NCBI GenBank assembly: GCA_028291545.1
Contig: JAQGHR010000121.1
Coordinates: 1 to 39,664, forward strand
DNA: 39,664 nt
Source: Planctomycetota bacterium
Lineage (GTDB): Bacteria > Planctomycetota > Planctomycetia > Isosphaerales > Isosphaeraceae
Direction: 5' to 3'
Positions 15,901-24,700 of the stretch are shown one piece after another. The notes under the pieces were generated by a model, which saw only the letters and a program-made list of their open reading frames with translations, did no database searches and had not been told where the DNA came from. Numbering within the stretch: position 1 is the stretch's first letter; each line of letters opens with the position of its first letter. The translations under genes and the position numbers were made by a program.

Positions 15901-18900
15901 GATCGAGGCCGGTCAGGCCGCCGAGCGCGAGGTGAAGCGGTCGCCCGTGAAGACCGACGCGAAGACCGGACGCGGCTCCTTGCCGATCGCGGTGACCGAC
16001 GACGACGGCGGGCCGTACATCCTTCGTGTCTCCGGCACCGACCGGTTCGGCAACATCATCGTCGCGGATCGTGCCCTGCAAATCTCGGGCAAGAAGGACG
16101 CCCAGCGGTTGCGCATCCTGTCGGACCGCACCGCGTTCAAGGTGGGAGAAGAGGCCGCCGTCCGCCTGGTCAATCGCGGCAAGGCCGGGCCGGCGCTCAT
16201 CACCTGGGAGGCCGATCGCGTCCTGTCGTACAAGGTCGTGCCGTTGATCGAGGGCGAGAACGCGCTGAAGTGGACGGTCGAAGGCGCGCAGTTCCCCAAC
16301 GTGTCCCTCTCCGCCGCCAAGATGGACGGATCGAAGTTTGATCAGGCGCGACTGGATGCGACCGTGGACCGCGCCCTGACCGTCGCCGTCACGCCCGCGA
16401 AACCGTTCGTGGGGCCGAATGAAGAGGTCGAGGTCGAGGTCAAGACGACCGACCAGAACGGCCAGCCCGTCGCGGCCGAAGTCTCGCTGGCCCTGGTGGA
16501 TGAGGCCCTGTTGCGGCTGTTCAACGACTCGCGACCGCCCATCGGCTCGTTCTTCCACGACCAGACGCGCACCGGCGCGTTCACGACCGAGGCGACGAAC
16601 ACGTTTCAATACGATGCCGAGAGTCGGCCGATGTCGCAGGCCCTCGTCGACGCCCAGGAGCGCGAGCAGGCCGAGACCAGGGACGGCCTGAAGGCCGAGC
16701 AGATGCGGCGACAAATCACCAAGGTAGACATCGGCCTGACACCGTTCCGAACGCATGGGGGACTTGGTCCCGCGAGTGAGCTTCGCGGCCACGCCATGAA
16801 GCGGGAAATGTTCGCGATCCCCCAGGAGGTGGGGGGTGGCGGACTGGGGGGGCAGGCTGGAAGGACCAGCCAGTTGGGTAGCGATCCATTTTTTGAATAT
16901 TACGGGTATAACCTGCCCCGACAAGCCGCGCTGGGCGTCCAGAACAGTTGGTCCGTGGGTGACTTAACGATCTACAGCGACGCGAACACGGCTGCCAATC
17001 CCAATCTCACCAACTCGATCCAGTCTTTCGCGAGGGGAACCACGGCGCCACTGATCGTGGAGCCTTCGAATAACAGAGGCAGCAATACCGACCCGGGCAG
17101 CTTCACCCCGGGCCTCCAAGTTCCCTTCACCCAAGGCTCGGCCGGGGCGATTGTTTCATCTTCTGACGGGCGCCGGAACGGCGCGAATGCCAACCAGCCT
17201 GCGGGCGGGACGGCCGTGTTGCTCGACACGAATGGCATGGACAGTTTTTCGTTACTTCCTGTTCCCGCGGAGAGGGCTTTCGCATTCAGTGGCAATCGAC
17301 CCGCCGATCCCGGCATGTCGGAACAGCCGGGCGTCTATTCCAAGCTCGCCTCGAAGGCAGGAGGCGAGATCATCACCGGCGAGGCTCTGGGCGACGACGC
17401 CAAGCCAGGGGCGGATCAGCCGATCCGTGTCGAAGCGGACATCGAGCGTGAAAAACGCGATCGCGTCCCGATCCTGGCCCCCATTGCGGGATTCGCGCCC
17501 AAGCCCCAACTTCCCCCGCGCCAGGCCTTCATCGAAACCGCCTACTGGAACCCCCGGATCGTCACCGGCAAGGACGGCACGGCGCGGGTGAAAGTCCGCG
17601 CCCCGATGTCTCTGTCTCGCTATCGCTTCTCGGCCAGGGGCGTGACCGGCAGCGACACGCTGGCGGGGCAGGAGACGGCGGCCCTGGACGTGCGAAAGCC
17701 GTTCTTCGTCGAGATGACACCCCCCGCCGCGTTCACCCAGGGCGACAAGCCCAAACTCGCCGTCCGCGTGCATCATGCGGGGCTCGACGGCAAGCTGCTC
17801 GTGAGGCTGTCGCTCTATGCGGGCGAGGGAGAACGGATCGTTCCGAAGACCGTCGACGCCGGCAAGAACGGCGTGACGGACGTCACGTTCGAGCCCTGGG
17901 ACGTGCCCGAGGGCGAGACCGTCCGGATCGAGGCCGCCGCGTCTCTGAACGAGTCCTCCGACAAAATCACGGCCGAAGTTCCGATCCGTCCCTGGGGCGT
18001 GGAAGCCGTGGCGTCGGCCTCGGGCGCGAGCCGCGACGACACGTCCGCGATCGTGGGATTGCCCGCCGGCCGCGAATACGCCGAGCCCGAAATGGTGATC
18101 GTCGTGTCCCCCTCGGTCCGTCGCCTGCTGGTGGAACGGGCGCTCGATTCCGGCGGTTCCTTCTTCGAGAGCCGATGCGGCACGATGCCGCCGAACACCA
18201 CGTCCGATCGCGCCTCGGACCTCCTCGGCGCGGCGGCCGTATTGACCTATCTGCGGACGACCCAGGCCGCCGGCGGGCCGGAATCCGAGCGCCTGATCGG
18301 GCGGATTCGCGGGTTGGTGTCGGAGTTGATCACCCTGCAAAACGAGGACGGCGGCTGGCCCTGGGTCGCTGGATCGACGGATAAGCGTGCCAGCGAACGG
18401 CTGGCGACGGCCGACGTCGTCGCCGCCCTGGCGGCCGTCGAGCCTCTGGGTTTGGTGCCCGACCCCAAGGCGCTCGAACGCGCCGACGGCTACCTGGCGG
18501 CGGAATTCGCCAAGGTCGAGACCGCCGATACGGATGTTCGCGCGTCACTTCTTTACGGCCTGGCGGCGCGACGCAAGGCCGGATACGAGCCGGCTAACGC
18601 TCTGAACCGCGTGAGGCAGGGGCTCTCTGATCCGGCGTTGGCGCACCTGGCGTTGACGTTCGCCGCGCTCAATCGTCCCGAGCTTGCGGGCGAGATCCTG
18701 GACGTGCTGGCCGCGCGGGCGAAGACGGAGAACGCGGGGCCGGGCCTGCCCGCTCGCGTCTTCTGGAACGGCGCGGGCCGTCCCCCGGCGGCGCGGGGGC
18801 CGGTTGAGGCCACGGCGCTGGCCACGCTGGCGTTCGCGAGGGTCCGGCCTCGCGACCCGAAGGTCGAAGCCGGCGCGGAATGGCTGCTCGCTCATCGCCA

Positions 18901-21538
18901 GGGCGCGGGCTGGCCGCCGCACCGCGCCCAGGGGACCGTCCTGGCCGCGCTGGCCGCCGCGTTCGGTCAGGCGGAAGCGGCCGAGGACCGATATAAGCTG
19001 GTCATCTCGGTCAATGATACGGATGTAAAAACGCTTGACGTCGCCGGCTCGTCCCCCAACGCGACCATTCGCGTCCCTCGCCGCCTGGTCAAGGCCGGGG
19101 GCGAGAATCGCGTCCGCTTCAACGTGGAAGGTCGCGGCCGATACGCCTTCGCCGTCGCCCTGTCGGGCTTCACTCGCGAGTTCGGCCCCGATCAGGAGAC
19201 CAAGGGGAAATCGTTCGCCATCGACCGCCGCGAGGTGACTCCCGCCGAGCCCGAAATCGACGGCAAGGCGATCTCCTCGGGCTTCTCCGTCGCGCCGGGT
19301 GCCAAGGCCTTCTCCAACGTGGCCAGCCAGGTCGCCCCCGGAGGCCGCGTCCACGTCACGGTCACGGCGAAGCGGTTCGTGCCCGAGGACGGCACGGCCG
19401 CCCCCCGCGAGTTCCTCGCCATCGAGGAACATCTCCCGGCCGGTGCCTCGCTCGTGGAAGGCTCGGTGAAGACCAATGCCAGCGGCCACGCGGCCAAGGA
19501 CGGGCTCTTGACGTTCGACTTCGACGCGGACACCGATCGACCGACCCTCGAATACGACGTCTACGGCGTCCTACCTGGCGAATACCGCGTCTTGCCGCCG
19601 AAAGTCGCCAGCGTGTACGAGCCCGGGCGCTACCATCTCGGCCCCGTGGGCGGCCTGAAGGTGCTCGACGCGGGCGAGAAATCGACCGACCCCTACAAGG
19701 CCACGCCCGACGAGCTTTACGCACGCGGCAAGGCCCTTTACGACGCCGGCCGAACCGCCGAGGCCGCCCCGCTGCTCGAATCGCTCTGGGGCGGCTACGC
19801 GCTCCGCGACGACGTGGCGAAGGACGCCGCGCGGATGTTGCTCAAGATCTTCCTGACCCGGTACGACCCGAGGAAAGTCGTGGTCTACTTCGAGATCCTC
19901 AAGGAGAAGGCCCCCGACCTCGTCATCTCGTTCGACGAGATCAAGATCGTCGGCCGCGCGTACGGCGATCTCGGCGAGCACGAACGGGCCGTCCTGGTCT
20001 GGAGGGCGGCATCCGAGGCGAGTTACCTGGAAGATGCCCGCCTCGGCGAGACGCTCCGGCAGCGCGGCAAGCGGCTCGAAGCGATCACCTTCGGGCTGGA
20101 GCTCTGGCTCGAAACGCCCGACTCGCCCGCGATCCGGGGCGACCTGTTCGGCCTCTCCCAGGTCCTGGCCACGCTCGCCGGATCGGCCACGGCGGATGCC
20201 GCCTCGCGTCGCCTGCTCTCCGAGGCCGGCGTCACGAAAACCGACCTCCTGGCCCAGGCGATCCGCCTCGACGGCATGTTTCTCGCCCTCGCCCCCGACG
20301 ACCCCACGGCCGACGAGGCGAGCCTGGCCATGCTCGGCCTGTTCATGGATCGGAAGGACCACGCGACTGTCGTCACCCTGGCCAAGCGGTTCGCGGCGCT
20401 CTATCCCAGGAGCACGTATCTCGACAGCTTCCAGTACGCGGCGGCCCTCGCCCAGTTCCATCTCGGCAAGCACGATCAGGCCATCGCCGTGGCCGAGAAG
20501 ATCGCCTCCGCGACGTACAAAGATGCGAACGGGGTCGATCAGCCCAGCCCGAACAAGTGGCAGGCCCTTTACATCCTGGGCCAGATCCACGACGCCCGCC
20601 GCGAGCCGGCCAAGGCGGTGGCCTATTACGATCGCGTGGCCGACCGTTTCACCGACGCGGCGGACGCGGTCAAGGCGCTCACCAGCAAGGAGCTGAGCGT
20701 GCCGGAAATCTCGGGCATGGTCATGCCGCGAGCCAGGAAAACCCGCCGGGCCGACGGCGCCGGCATGCCCGCCATGCCGCCCCAGGGGCCGAACGCGAAG
20801 GCCGTCCCGGGGGTCACGCTCACCTACCGCAACGTCGCCGAGGTGGACGTGAAGGTCTATCCGGTGGACCTGATGCGGCTGTACCTCGACCACGGAAATC
20901 TCGACGAGGTGGCCGGCGTGGACCTCGCCGGGATCACCCCCAAGCACCAGGCCACCGTGAAGCTCGGCGACGGCAAGGACTTCGCCGACAAGACGCGGAC
21001 GATCGAGCTTCCTCTCGCGGCCGAGGGCGCCTATCTCGTCATGCTCCGCGGCGACGCGCTGTATGCGTCGGGGATCGTGCTGGTGTCGCCCCTGGCGCTC
21101 GAAGTGCTCGAAGACGACGCGGCCGGTCGCGTGCGGATCACGGTGCGCGACCCGCAAACCGGGGCGTTCGTGCCCGGTGCCCAGGTGCGGATCAAGGGCT
21201 CCGACAACGACACCTTCGTCGCCGGCGAGACCGACCTCCGCGGCGTCTATTCCACCGAGGGGATCAACGGCTCCGTCACGGCCGTCGTCCGCACCTCCGC
21301 CGGCCGCTATTCGTTCTATCGCGGCGACGAGAAAATTGGCACGCCTCGCAAGGAAGACGCCAAGCCCGGTGCCCAGGCGCCCGCCGTCCCCCAGGTGCCC
21401 CCGGCCCGCAAGTCCGCGACGCTGGAAGAGAATATCCAGCTCCTCAACGACAACAATCGCGAACGTCAGATGAAGCGCCTGGAAGAGCGCCATAACCCGG
21501 CCAACCCGAGCGGGGCAGGGGTGGGCAAGTTCAAGTGA
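12974..21538 (+). CDS. Giant secreted TPR/alpha-2-macroglobulin-like protein
   Basis: A 2854-residue protein. A signal peptide (1 to about 23, FALSLTLSLLLGG) is followed by a TPR-like helical block (about 40-520). Macroglobulin domains come next: MG1 (about 530-645), MG2 at 736-752 onward (YLDTDRPAYRPGQTVEL), MG3 (about 835 on), and a LALVDEALLRLF segment near 1170-1180. A long Gly/Asn/Ser-rich bait-like insert spans about 1255-1470. The alpha-2-macroglobulin family segment starts at about 1520 (AYWNPRIVTGKDGTARV), then an alpha/alpha-toroid thioester-type domain (about 1730-2000, NEDGGWPWVAGS), a beta domain, a second TPR-like block (about 2250-2590), a C-terminal Ig-like domain and a charged tail. 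Family members trap proteases in the periplasm or envelope. The canonical thioester CxEQ is not present: Cys1735 is followed by Gly-Thr-Met. ATG 12974 has GGAGG at 8 nt. Confidence 0.92.
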   Translation: MRFRVFALSLTLSLLLGGRACPAADPAPNSEAKAAVRPLAPAIPPDVAAALQENRVAEAITGLNRMAEDKTLSGDDRDFLTLLSAAALRRAGNLDEARATIKAALAARPAGRWAAKLKGELVQVELAAKKFAAAESLARAAAESALDDARKDRLAGIYRGFANRLLKPDLATTQPDPAGAHVLLEAARGLAKSKTLRAALLREMAQASARAGNAPAAISENRLYLAENPDGPDRDEARFDLGQAQLVAGQVIEARRTWNDLARDLKAKGNARAALRARTLLQVARTFGIPKPPDDAQLALGIAALRGAIDADPGSATAVRAGHEIGMSYLARGKTQEAHDALVAFLDGKGFEPADDAARRERAERTMAAAFDLGEVLAMQAKFEAATTAFETYLTKYPNGPRSADAQRGILDVQLRIAQEHARRERFDKAREVWLAFTARNPLDPRVPGVLFLVGQSFASEKKYDDALAAWEALANRFPGTEAAGHAQYAIAFLYEQHKGDPATAIERFKAITVDPWKTEAATRVAVMENKELVVVTERAFRSGETPKLKIGTRNLETLTFTAYKLDPEAYFRKKHGLESVESLNVGLVAPDAEWKAEVPKYAKFKPIESSYDLKIKIPGVYVVKVTDEKNLQATTLVLGSDIEAVIKTSRDQVLVFAQDMTTGKGRAGARVLLATNEAILMDAKTGPDGVLLRDWDKPLAPGTQVRTLVLDGANAAGTGLKVSATVAQGLSPRAYLDTDRPAYRPGQTVELRGVVREVTEGRYDARPGADYRLEVTDSRGRPFVARAIKLSTFGTFAESIKLDDATPVGAYRVRVYQPGGSEFSGGFQVQTYQLRKIDLTFDLPRFVYYRGETVKGSLIAKYQYGTPLANRLILVQFPDGSVHSGETDASGKFAFEMPTESFADDQILALRAALPKDDVGVVTAVRLAAKGFTIDLKTPRAVYLDGETFALDVTTLDAQGKPIAEDLSVAVLKRVIEAGQAAEREVKRSPVKTDAKTGRGSLPIAVTDDDGGPYILRVSGTDRFGNIIVADRALQISGKKDAQRLRILSDRTAFKVGEEAAVRLVNRGKAGPALITWEADRVLSYKVVPLIEGENALKWTVEGAQFPNVSLSAAKMDGSKFDQARLDATVDRALTVAVTPAKPFVGPNEEVEVEVKTTDQNGQPVAAEVSLALVDEALLRLFNDSRPPIGSFFHDQTRTGAFTTEATNTFQYDAESRPMSQALVDAQEREQAETRDGLKAEQMRRQITKVDIGLTPFRTHGGLGPASELRGHAMKREMFAIPQEVGGGGLGGQAGRTSQLGSDPFFEYYGYNLPRQAALGVQNSWSVGDLTIYSDANTAANPNLTNSIQSFARGTTAPLIVEPSNNRGSNTDPGSFTPGLQVPFTQGSAGAIVSSSDGRRNGANANQPAGGTAVLLDTNGMDSFSLLPVPAERAFAFSGNRPADPGMSEQPGVYSKLASKAGGEIITGEALGDDAKPGADQPIRVEADIEREKRDRVPILAPIAGFAPKPQLPPRQAFIETAYWNPRIVTGKDGTARVKVRAPMSLSRYRFSARGVTGSDTLAGQETAALDVRKPFFVEMTPPAAFTQGDKPKLAVRVHHAGLDGKLLVRLSLYAGEGERIVPKTVDAGKNGVTDVTFEPWDVPEGETVRIEAAASLNESSDKITAEVPIRPWGVEAVASASGASRDDTSAIVGLPAGREYAEPEMVIVVSPSVRRLLVERALDSGGSFFESRCGTMPPNTTSDRASDLLGAAAVLTYLRTTQAAGGPESERLIGRIRGLVSELITLQNEDGGWPWVAGSTDKRASERLATADVVAALAAVEPLGLVPDPKALERADGYLAAEFAKVETADTDVRASLLYGLAARRKAGYEPANALNRVRQGLSDPALAHLALTFAALNRPELAGEILDVLAARAKTENAGPGLPARVFWNGAGRPPAARGPVEATALATLAFARVRPRDPKVEAGAEWLLAHRQGAGWPPHRAQGTVLAALAAAFGQAEAAEDRYKLVISVNDTDVKTLDVAGSSPNATIRVPRRLVKAGGENRVRFNVEGRGRYAFAVALSGFTREFGPDQETKGKSFAIDRREVTPAEPEIDGKAISSGFSVAPGAKAFSNVASQVAPGGRVHVTVTAKRFVPEDGTAAPREFLAIEEHLPAGASLVEGSVKTNASGHAAKDGLLTFDFDADTDRPTLEYDVYGVLPGEYRVLPPKVASVYEPGRYHLGPVGGLKVLDAGEKSTDPYKATPDELYARGKALYDAGRTAEAAPLLESLWGGYALRDDVAKDAARMLLKIFLTRYDPRKVVVYFEILKEKAPDLVISFDEIKIVGRAYGDLGEHERAVLVWRAASEASYLEDARLGETLRQRGKRLEAITFGLELWLETPDSPAIRGDLFGLSQVLATLAGSATADAASRRLLSEAGVTKTDLLAQAIRLDGMFLALAPDDPTADEASLAMLGLFMDRKDHATVVTLAKRFAALYPRSTYLDSFQYAAALAQFHLGKHDQAIAVAEKIASATYKDANGVDQPSPNKWQALYILGQIHDARREPAKAVAYYDRVADRFTDAADAVKALTSKELSVPEISGMVMPRARKTRRADGAGMPAMPPQGPNAKAVPGVTLTYRNVAEVDVKVYPVDLMRLYLDHGNLDEVAGVDLAGITPKHQATVKLGDGKDFADKTRTIELPLAAEGAYLVMLRGDALYASGIVLVSPLALEVLEDDAAGRVRITVRDPQTGAFVPGAQVRIKGSDNDTFVAGETDLRGVYSTEGINGSVTAVVRTSAGRYSFYRGDEKIGTPRKEDAKPGAQAPAVPQVPPARKSATLEENIQLLNDNNRERQMKRLEERHNPANPSGAGVGKFK

Positions 21539-21550
21539 CCGATGCTTGGC

Positions 21551-21572
21551 GGCGGTGGTCCCGGCCACTGCC
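21551..21572 (+). terminator. Hairpin after the macroglobulin gene
   Basis: GGCGGTGG (21551-21558) pairs with CCACTGCC (21565-21572), 8 bp including one G-U, with a 6-nt loop, 12 nt after the stop codon. It lacks a T tract but is positioned as a 3' end. It is followed 17 nt later by a much longer inverted repeat. Confidence 0.35.
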
Positions 21573-21588
21573 GTAAGGGGTCGATGGG

Positions 21589-21668
21589 TCCTGGTGGGGC
21601 GGGCGTCCCTGCCCGCCTACAAAGGGATCAATTTATGTAGGCGGGCAGGGACGCCCGCCCCACCAGGA
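21589..21668. repeat. Perfect 33-bp inverted repeat (REP/MITE-like)
   Basis: The arms 21589-21621 and 21636-21668 are perfectly complementary over 33 bp and separated by a 14-nt AT-richer loop. The arms contain GTGGGGCGGGCGTCCCTGCC. The first 11 bases of this motif (GTGGGGCGGGC) recur at the window's right edge, also just after a stop codon. The perfect arms suggest recent insertion or selection for the palindrome, as in REP-type elements mobilised by RAYT transposases. No transposase is in the window. It could also terminate transcription of the macroglobulin gene. Confidence 0.75.
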
Positions 21669-21733
21669 AACCGGCCCGTATCCGGAACCGATCTCGACTC
21701 TCAAGATCAGGAGGGTTCCCTTCACGACGGTTC

Positions 21734-21758
21734 TCGTTACCATGCACCTCGGTAACGA
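21734..21758 (+). promoter_or_regulatory. 8-bp inverted repeat in the leader of the peptidase/glycosidase gene
   Basis: TCGTTACC (21734-21741) and GGTAACGA (21751-21758) are perfect inverse complements with a 9-nt spacer, ending 35 nt before the ATG at 21794. The centre-to-centre spacing of about 17 bp would fit a dimeric repressor operator or a 5' UTR hairpin. No regulator gene is adjacent. Confidence 0.35.
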
Positions 21759-21793
21759 TTCCGCCTCGTCCGACAATCCACGAGACCGAGATC

Positions 21794-24700
21794 ATGATCG
21801 CCAGCCTCCTCGTGATTCTCTCGGTGGTGTTCCGTCCGCAAGATGCAGTCGCTCCCGTCGAATTCAAGGTCGTCGCTCCCCCGAAAGACGCGAAGTTCTC
21901 CCCGTTTTACAAGAAGTCGATCTCGGTGGGAGACTTGCCGATCCGTTCGTCGGAGCACGTCTCGGACTTCGCCCTCTTCGAGGCCGCCTACCTGATCCGC
22001 GAGATGCTTGCCGAGCGGCCCGACGTGCTGTCCGCGATGTCGAAGAACGGGGTCCGGTTCTCGGTGATGGCCCCGACCGAGCGGACCACGGACATCCCCG
22101 AGCATGCGGACCTCGTCCCCTCGCGCTACTGGGATCGCCGCGCACGCGGTCTCGGCGGCCCGCTCGTGAGCTGCGGCGAGGAGAACCTCTTGAATTACCG
22201 GGGCGACCCGTACGGGACGGAGAACGTCCTGATCCACGAGTTCGCCCACGGCGTCCACAATTTCGGCATATCTAAAGTTGACCCGACGTTCAATCCGCGG
22301 CTGGGGTTGGCCTACAAGACCGCCATCGCCAAGGGCCTGTGGAAGGGCACCTACGCCGCCACAAATGTGGAGGAATACTGGGCGGAGGGCGTGCAGTCGT
22401 GGTTCGATACCAACCGCCACGACGACCACGACCACAACCACGTCGACACACGCGAGGAGCTGGAAGCCTACGATCCCGGGCTGTTCTCGCTCATCACGGA
22501 GACATTTCGCCGCACCGACTGGCGCTATACACGGCCGGATCGGCGCGCGGAGCGGGGCCATCTGGCGGGGTTAGACCTCGCCAAGTCACCCGCGTTCGCC
22601 TGGGATCGAGACGGCGAGGCCGGTCGCGGGCCGGTGCTCGACAAGAGGGCCATGCTTGGCCGACAGACCTTCTGGGACAACCGAGACTGGGATTGGTACG
22701 CCAAGAACATCCCGTTCCTGGAGACGCCCGATAAGGAAATCGATACCACGTACTATTATCGTTGGGAACTGCTGACGAAGCACCTGACCTACGGCTCGAC
22801 CGGCTCGGGCTATTCGTTCACCGAGTTCATCGACCGCCCGTTCTGGTCGGGCGCCTATGGCGCGATCAGTTGCCCGGCGGGCCATCAGTTGTACGAATCC
22901 CGATGGGTGAGGCAGCCGACGATCGCGCGGGATTACGCGAAATACTGGCTGCAGACGCCGGGTGCCCAGCCGCGCAACTACAGCACCTGGCTGGCCGACT
23001 CGGTGTGGGCCGTCCACATGGTCCATCCCGACGAGGCGTTCACGAGATCGCTGAAGGACGGCCTGATCAAGAATTACGAGGGCTGGGAGCGCGATCACTT
23101 CGACCCCAAGGCCGGGCTTTTCTTCCAGTCCGGCCACGACGACGGCATGGAGTACAATATCAACAGCCGTCAAACGAAGGACATCCTCCGAGGCGACTCC
23201 GGGTTCCGACCCACGCTCAACAGCTACCTGTGGGCCGACGCGAAGGCGATCTCCGCGATTGCGAAATTGGATGGAGACGGACCGGCCGCCGCGCGATTCG
23301 ATACGAAGGCCGCCGACCTCAAGAAAAACCTCCAGCAGAAGCTCTGGGATGATCGCCGGGGCTTCTACTTCCCCATGTCTCGCCGTGATGAGGATCGCGA
23401 GGGATTCACCGTCAAGGCCGGTTCACTCACGTATGAAACCGGCAAATTCGCCAGTAACGAGCATGGTCGCGAGCTGATCGGCTACGTCCCCTGGCAGTTC
23501 AATCTGCCCGATCCGGGCCGCGAATCGTCCTGGAAATTCCTGATGGATCCCGATTATTTCCTCGCCGATTATGGCCCGACCGTGACCGAGCGCCACGACC
23601 CGCAATTCCTGGTCGCGAAAACCTGCTGCTGGTGGAGCGGCCAGTCCTGGCCGTACGCCACGACTCAGACGCTCGTGGCGATGGCGAATCTTCTGAACAA
23701 TTACAAGCAAGACGTCGTGAGCAAGTCCGACCATGTCAAACTGCTCAAGATTTACACGAGGACTCACCGCAAGTCCGGCAAGCCTTACATTGCCGAGGGA
23801 GCGGACCCGGATACGGGATCGTGGGAGGGCTACGACTCGCCCGGTCACAGCGATCACTACTTCCATTCCGGCTACAACGACCTGATCATCACCGGGCTGA
23901 TCGGCCTTCGGCCGAGGTCGGACGACGTCATCGAGGTCAACCCGCTGGCTCCCGAGGATTGGGGTTACTTCGCGCTCGACGACGTCTCCTATCACGGCCG
24001 CCGGGTGTCGATCGTGTGGGACCGCGACGGCACGAAGTACGGCCTTGGTCCCGGCCTGCGCATCCTGGCCGACGGGAAGACCATCGCCTCGTCACCGAAG
24101 CTCGGCAAGCTCACGGCCGACCTGCCGCCCGCGACGCAGGAGACGGCGCGGCCCCCCGCGATCAACTATGCCGTGAACAATGACGGGACCATGTACCCGC
24201 GTGCGACCGCGTCGTTCACGAGTGCGGATACCTCGGTCGCGAAGGCGATCGACGGCAATTCCTGGTATCACGTCAAGCCGTCAAACCGCTGGACGACGGC
24301 CGGCTCGCCGAACGCCACGGACTGGTTCGCCGTCGATTTCGGCACCAGGCGGCCGGTCCACACGGTCGGGCTGTATCTGCTGGATGACGACGATGTGGCG
24401 CACGACCCGAACGATCGAAATCGTATCGCCAGGCCATCGTCCATCGCCCTCGAATTCTGGGACGGCGACTCGTGGAAAACGGTGCCCGATCAGGTCCGAA
24501 CGCCCGATCGTCCGGAAGGTCACCGGGCGAACTGGATCGCCTTCCCGCCGATCCAGACGTCCAGGATTCGCGCCGTGTTCCACCATCGAGAATCGAGGAA
24601 AACGGGCCTGACCGAGTTCGAGGCCTGGGGCGAAGGGCGACCGCCCATTGCCCCCGCGCCCTCACCGCCCGGCAACCTCGCGGCGAACCCCAAGGCGACG

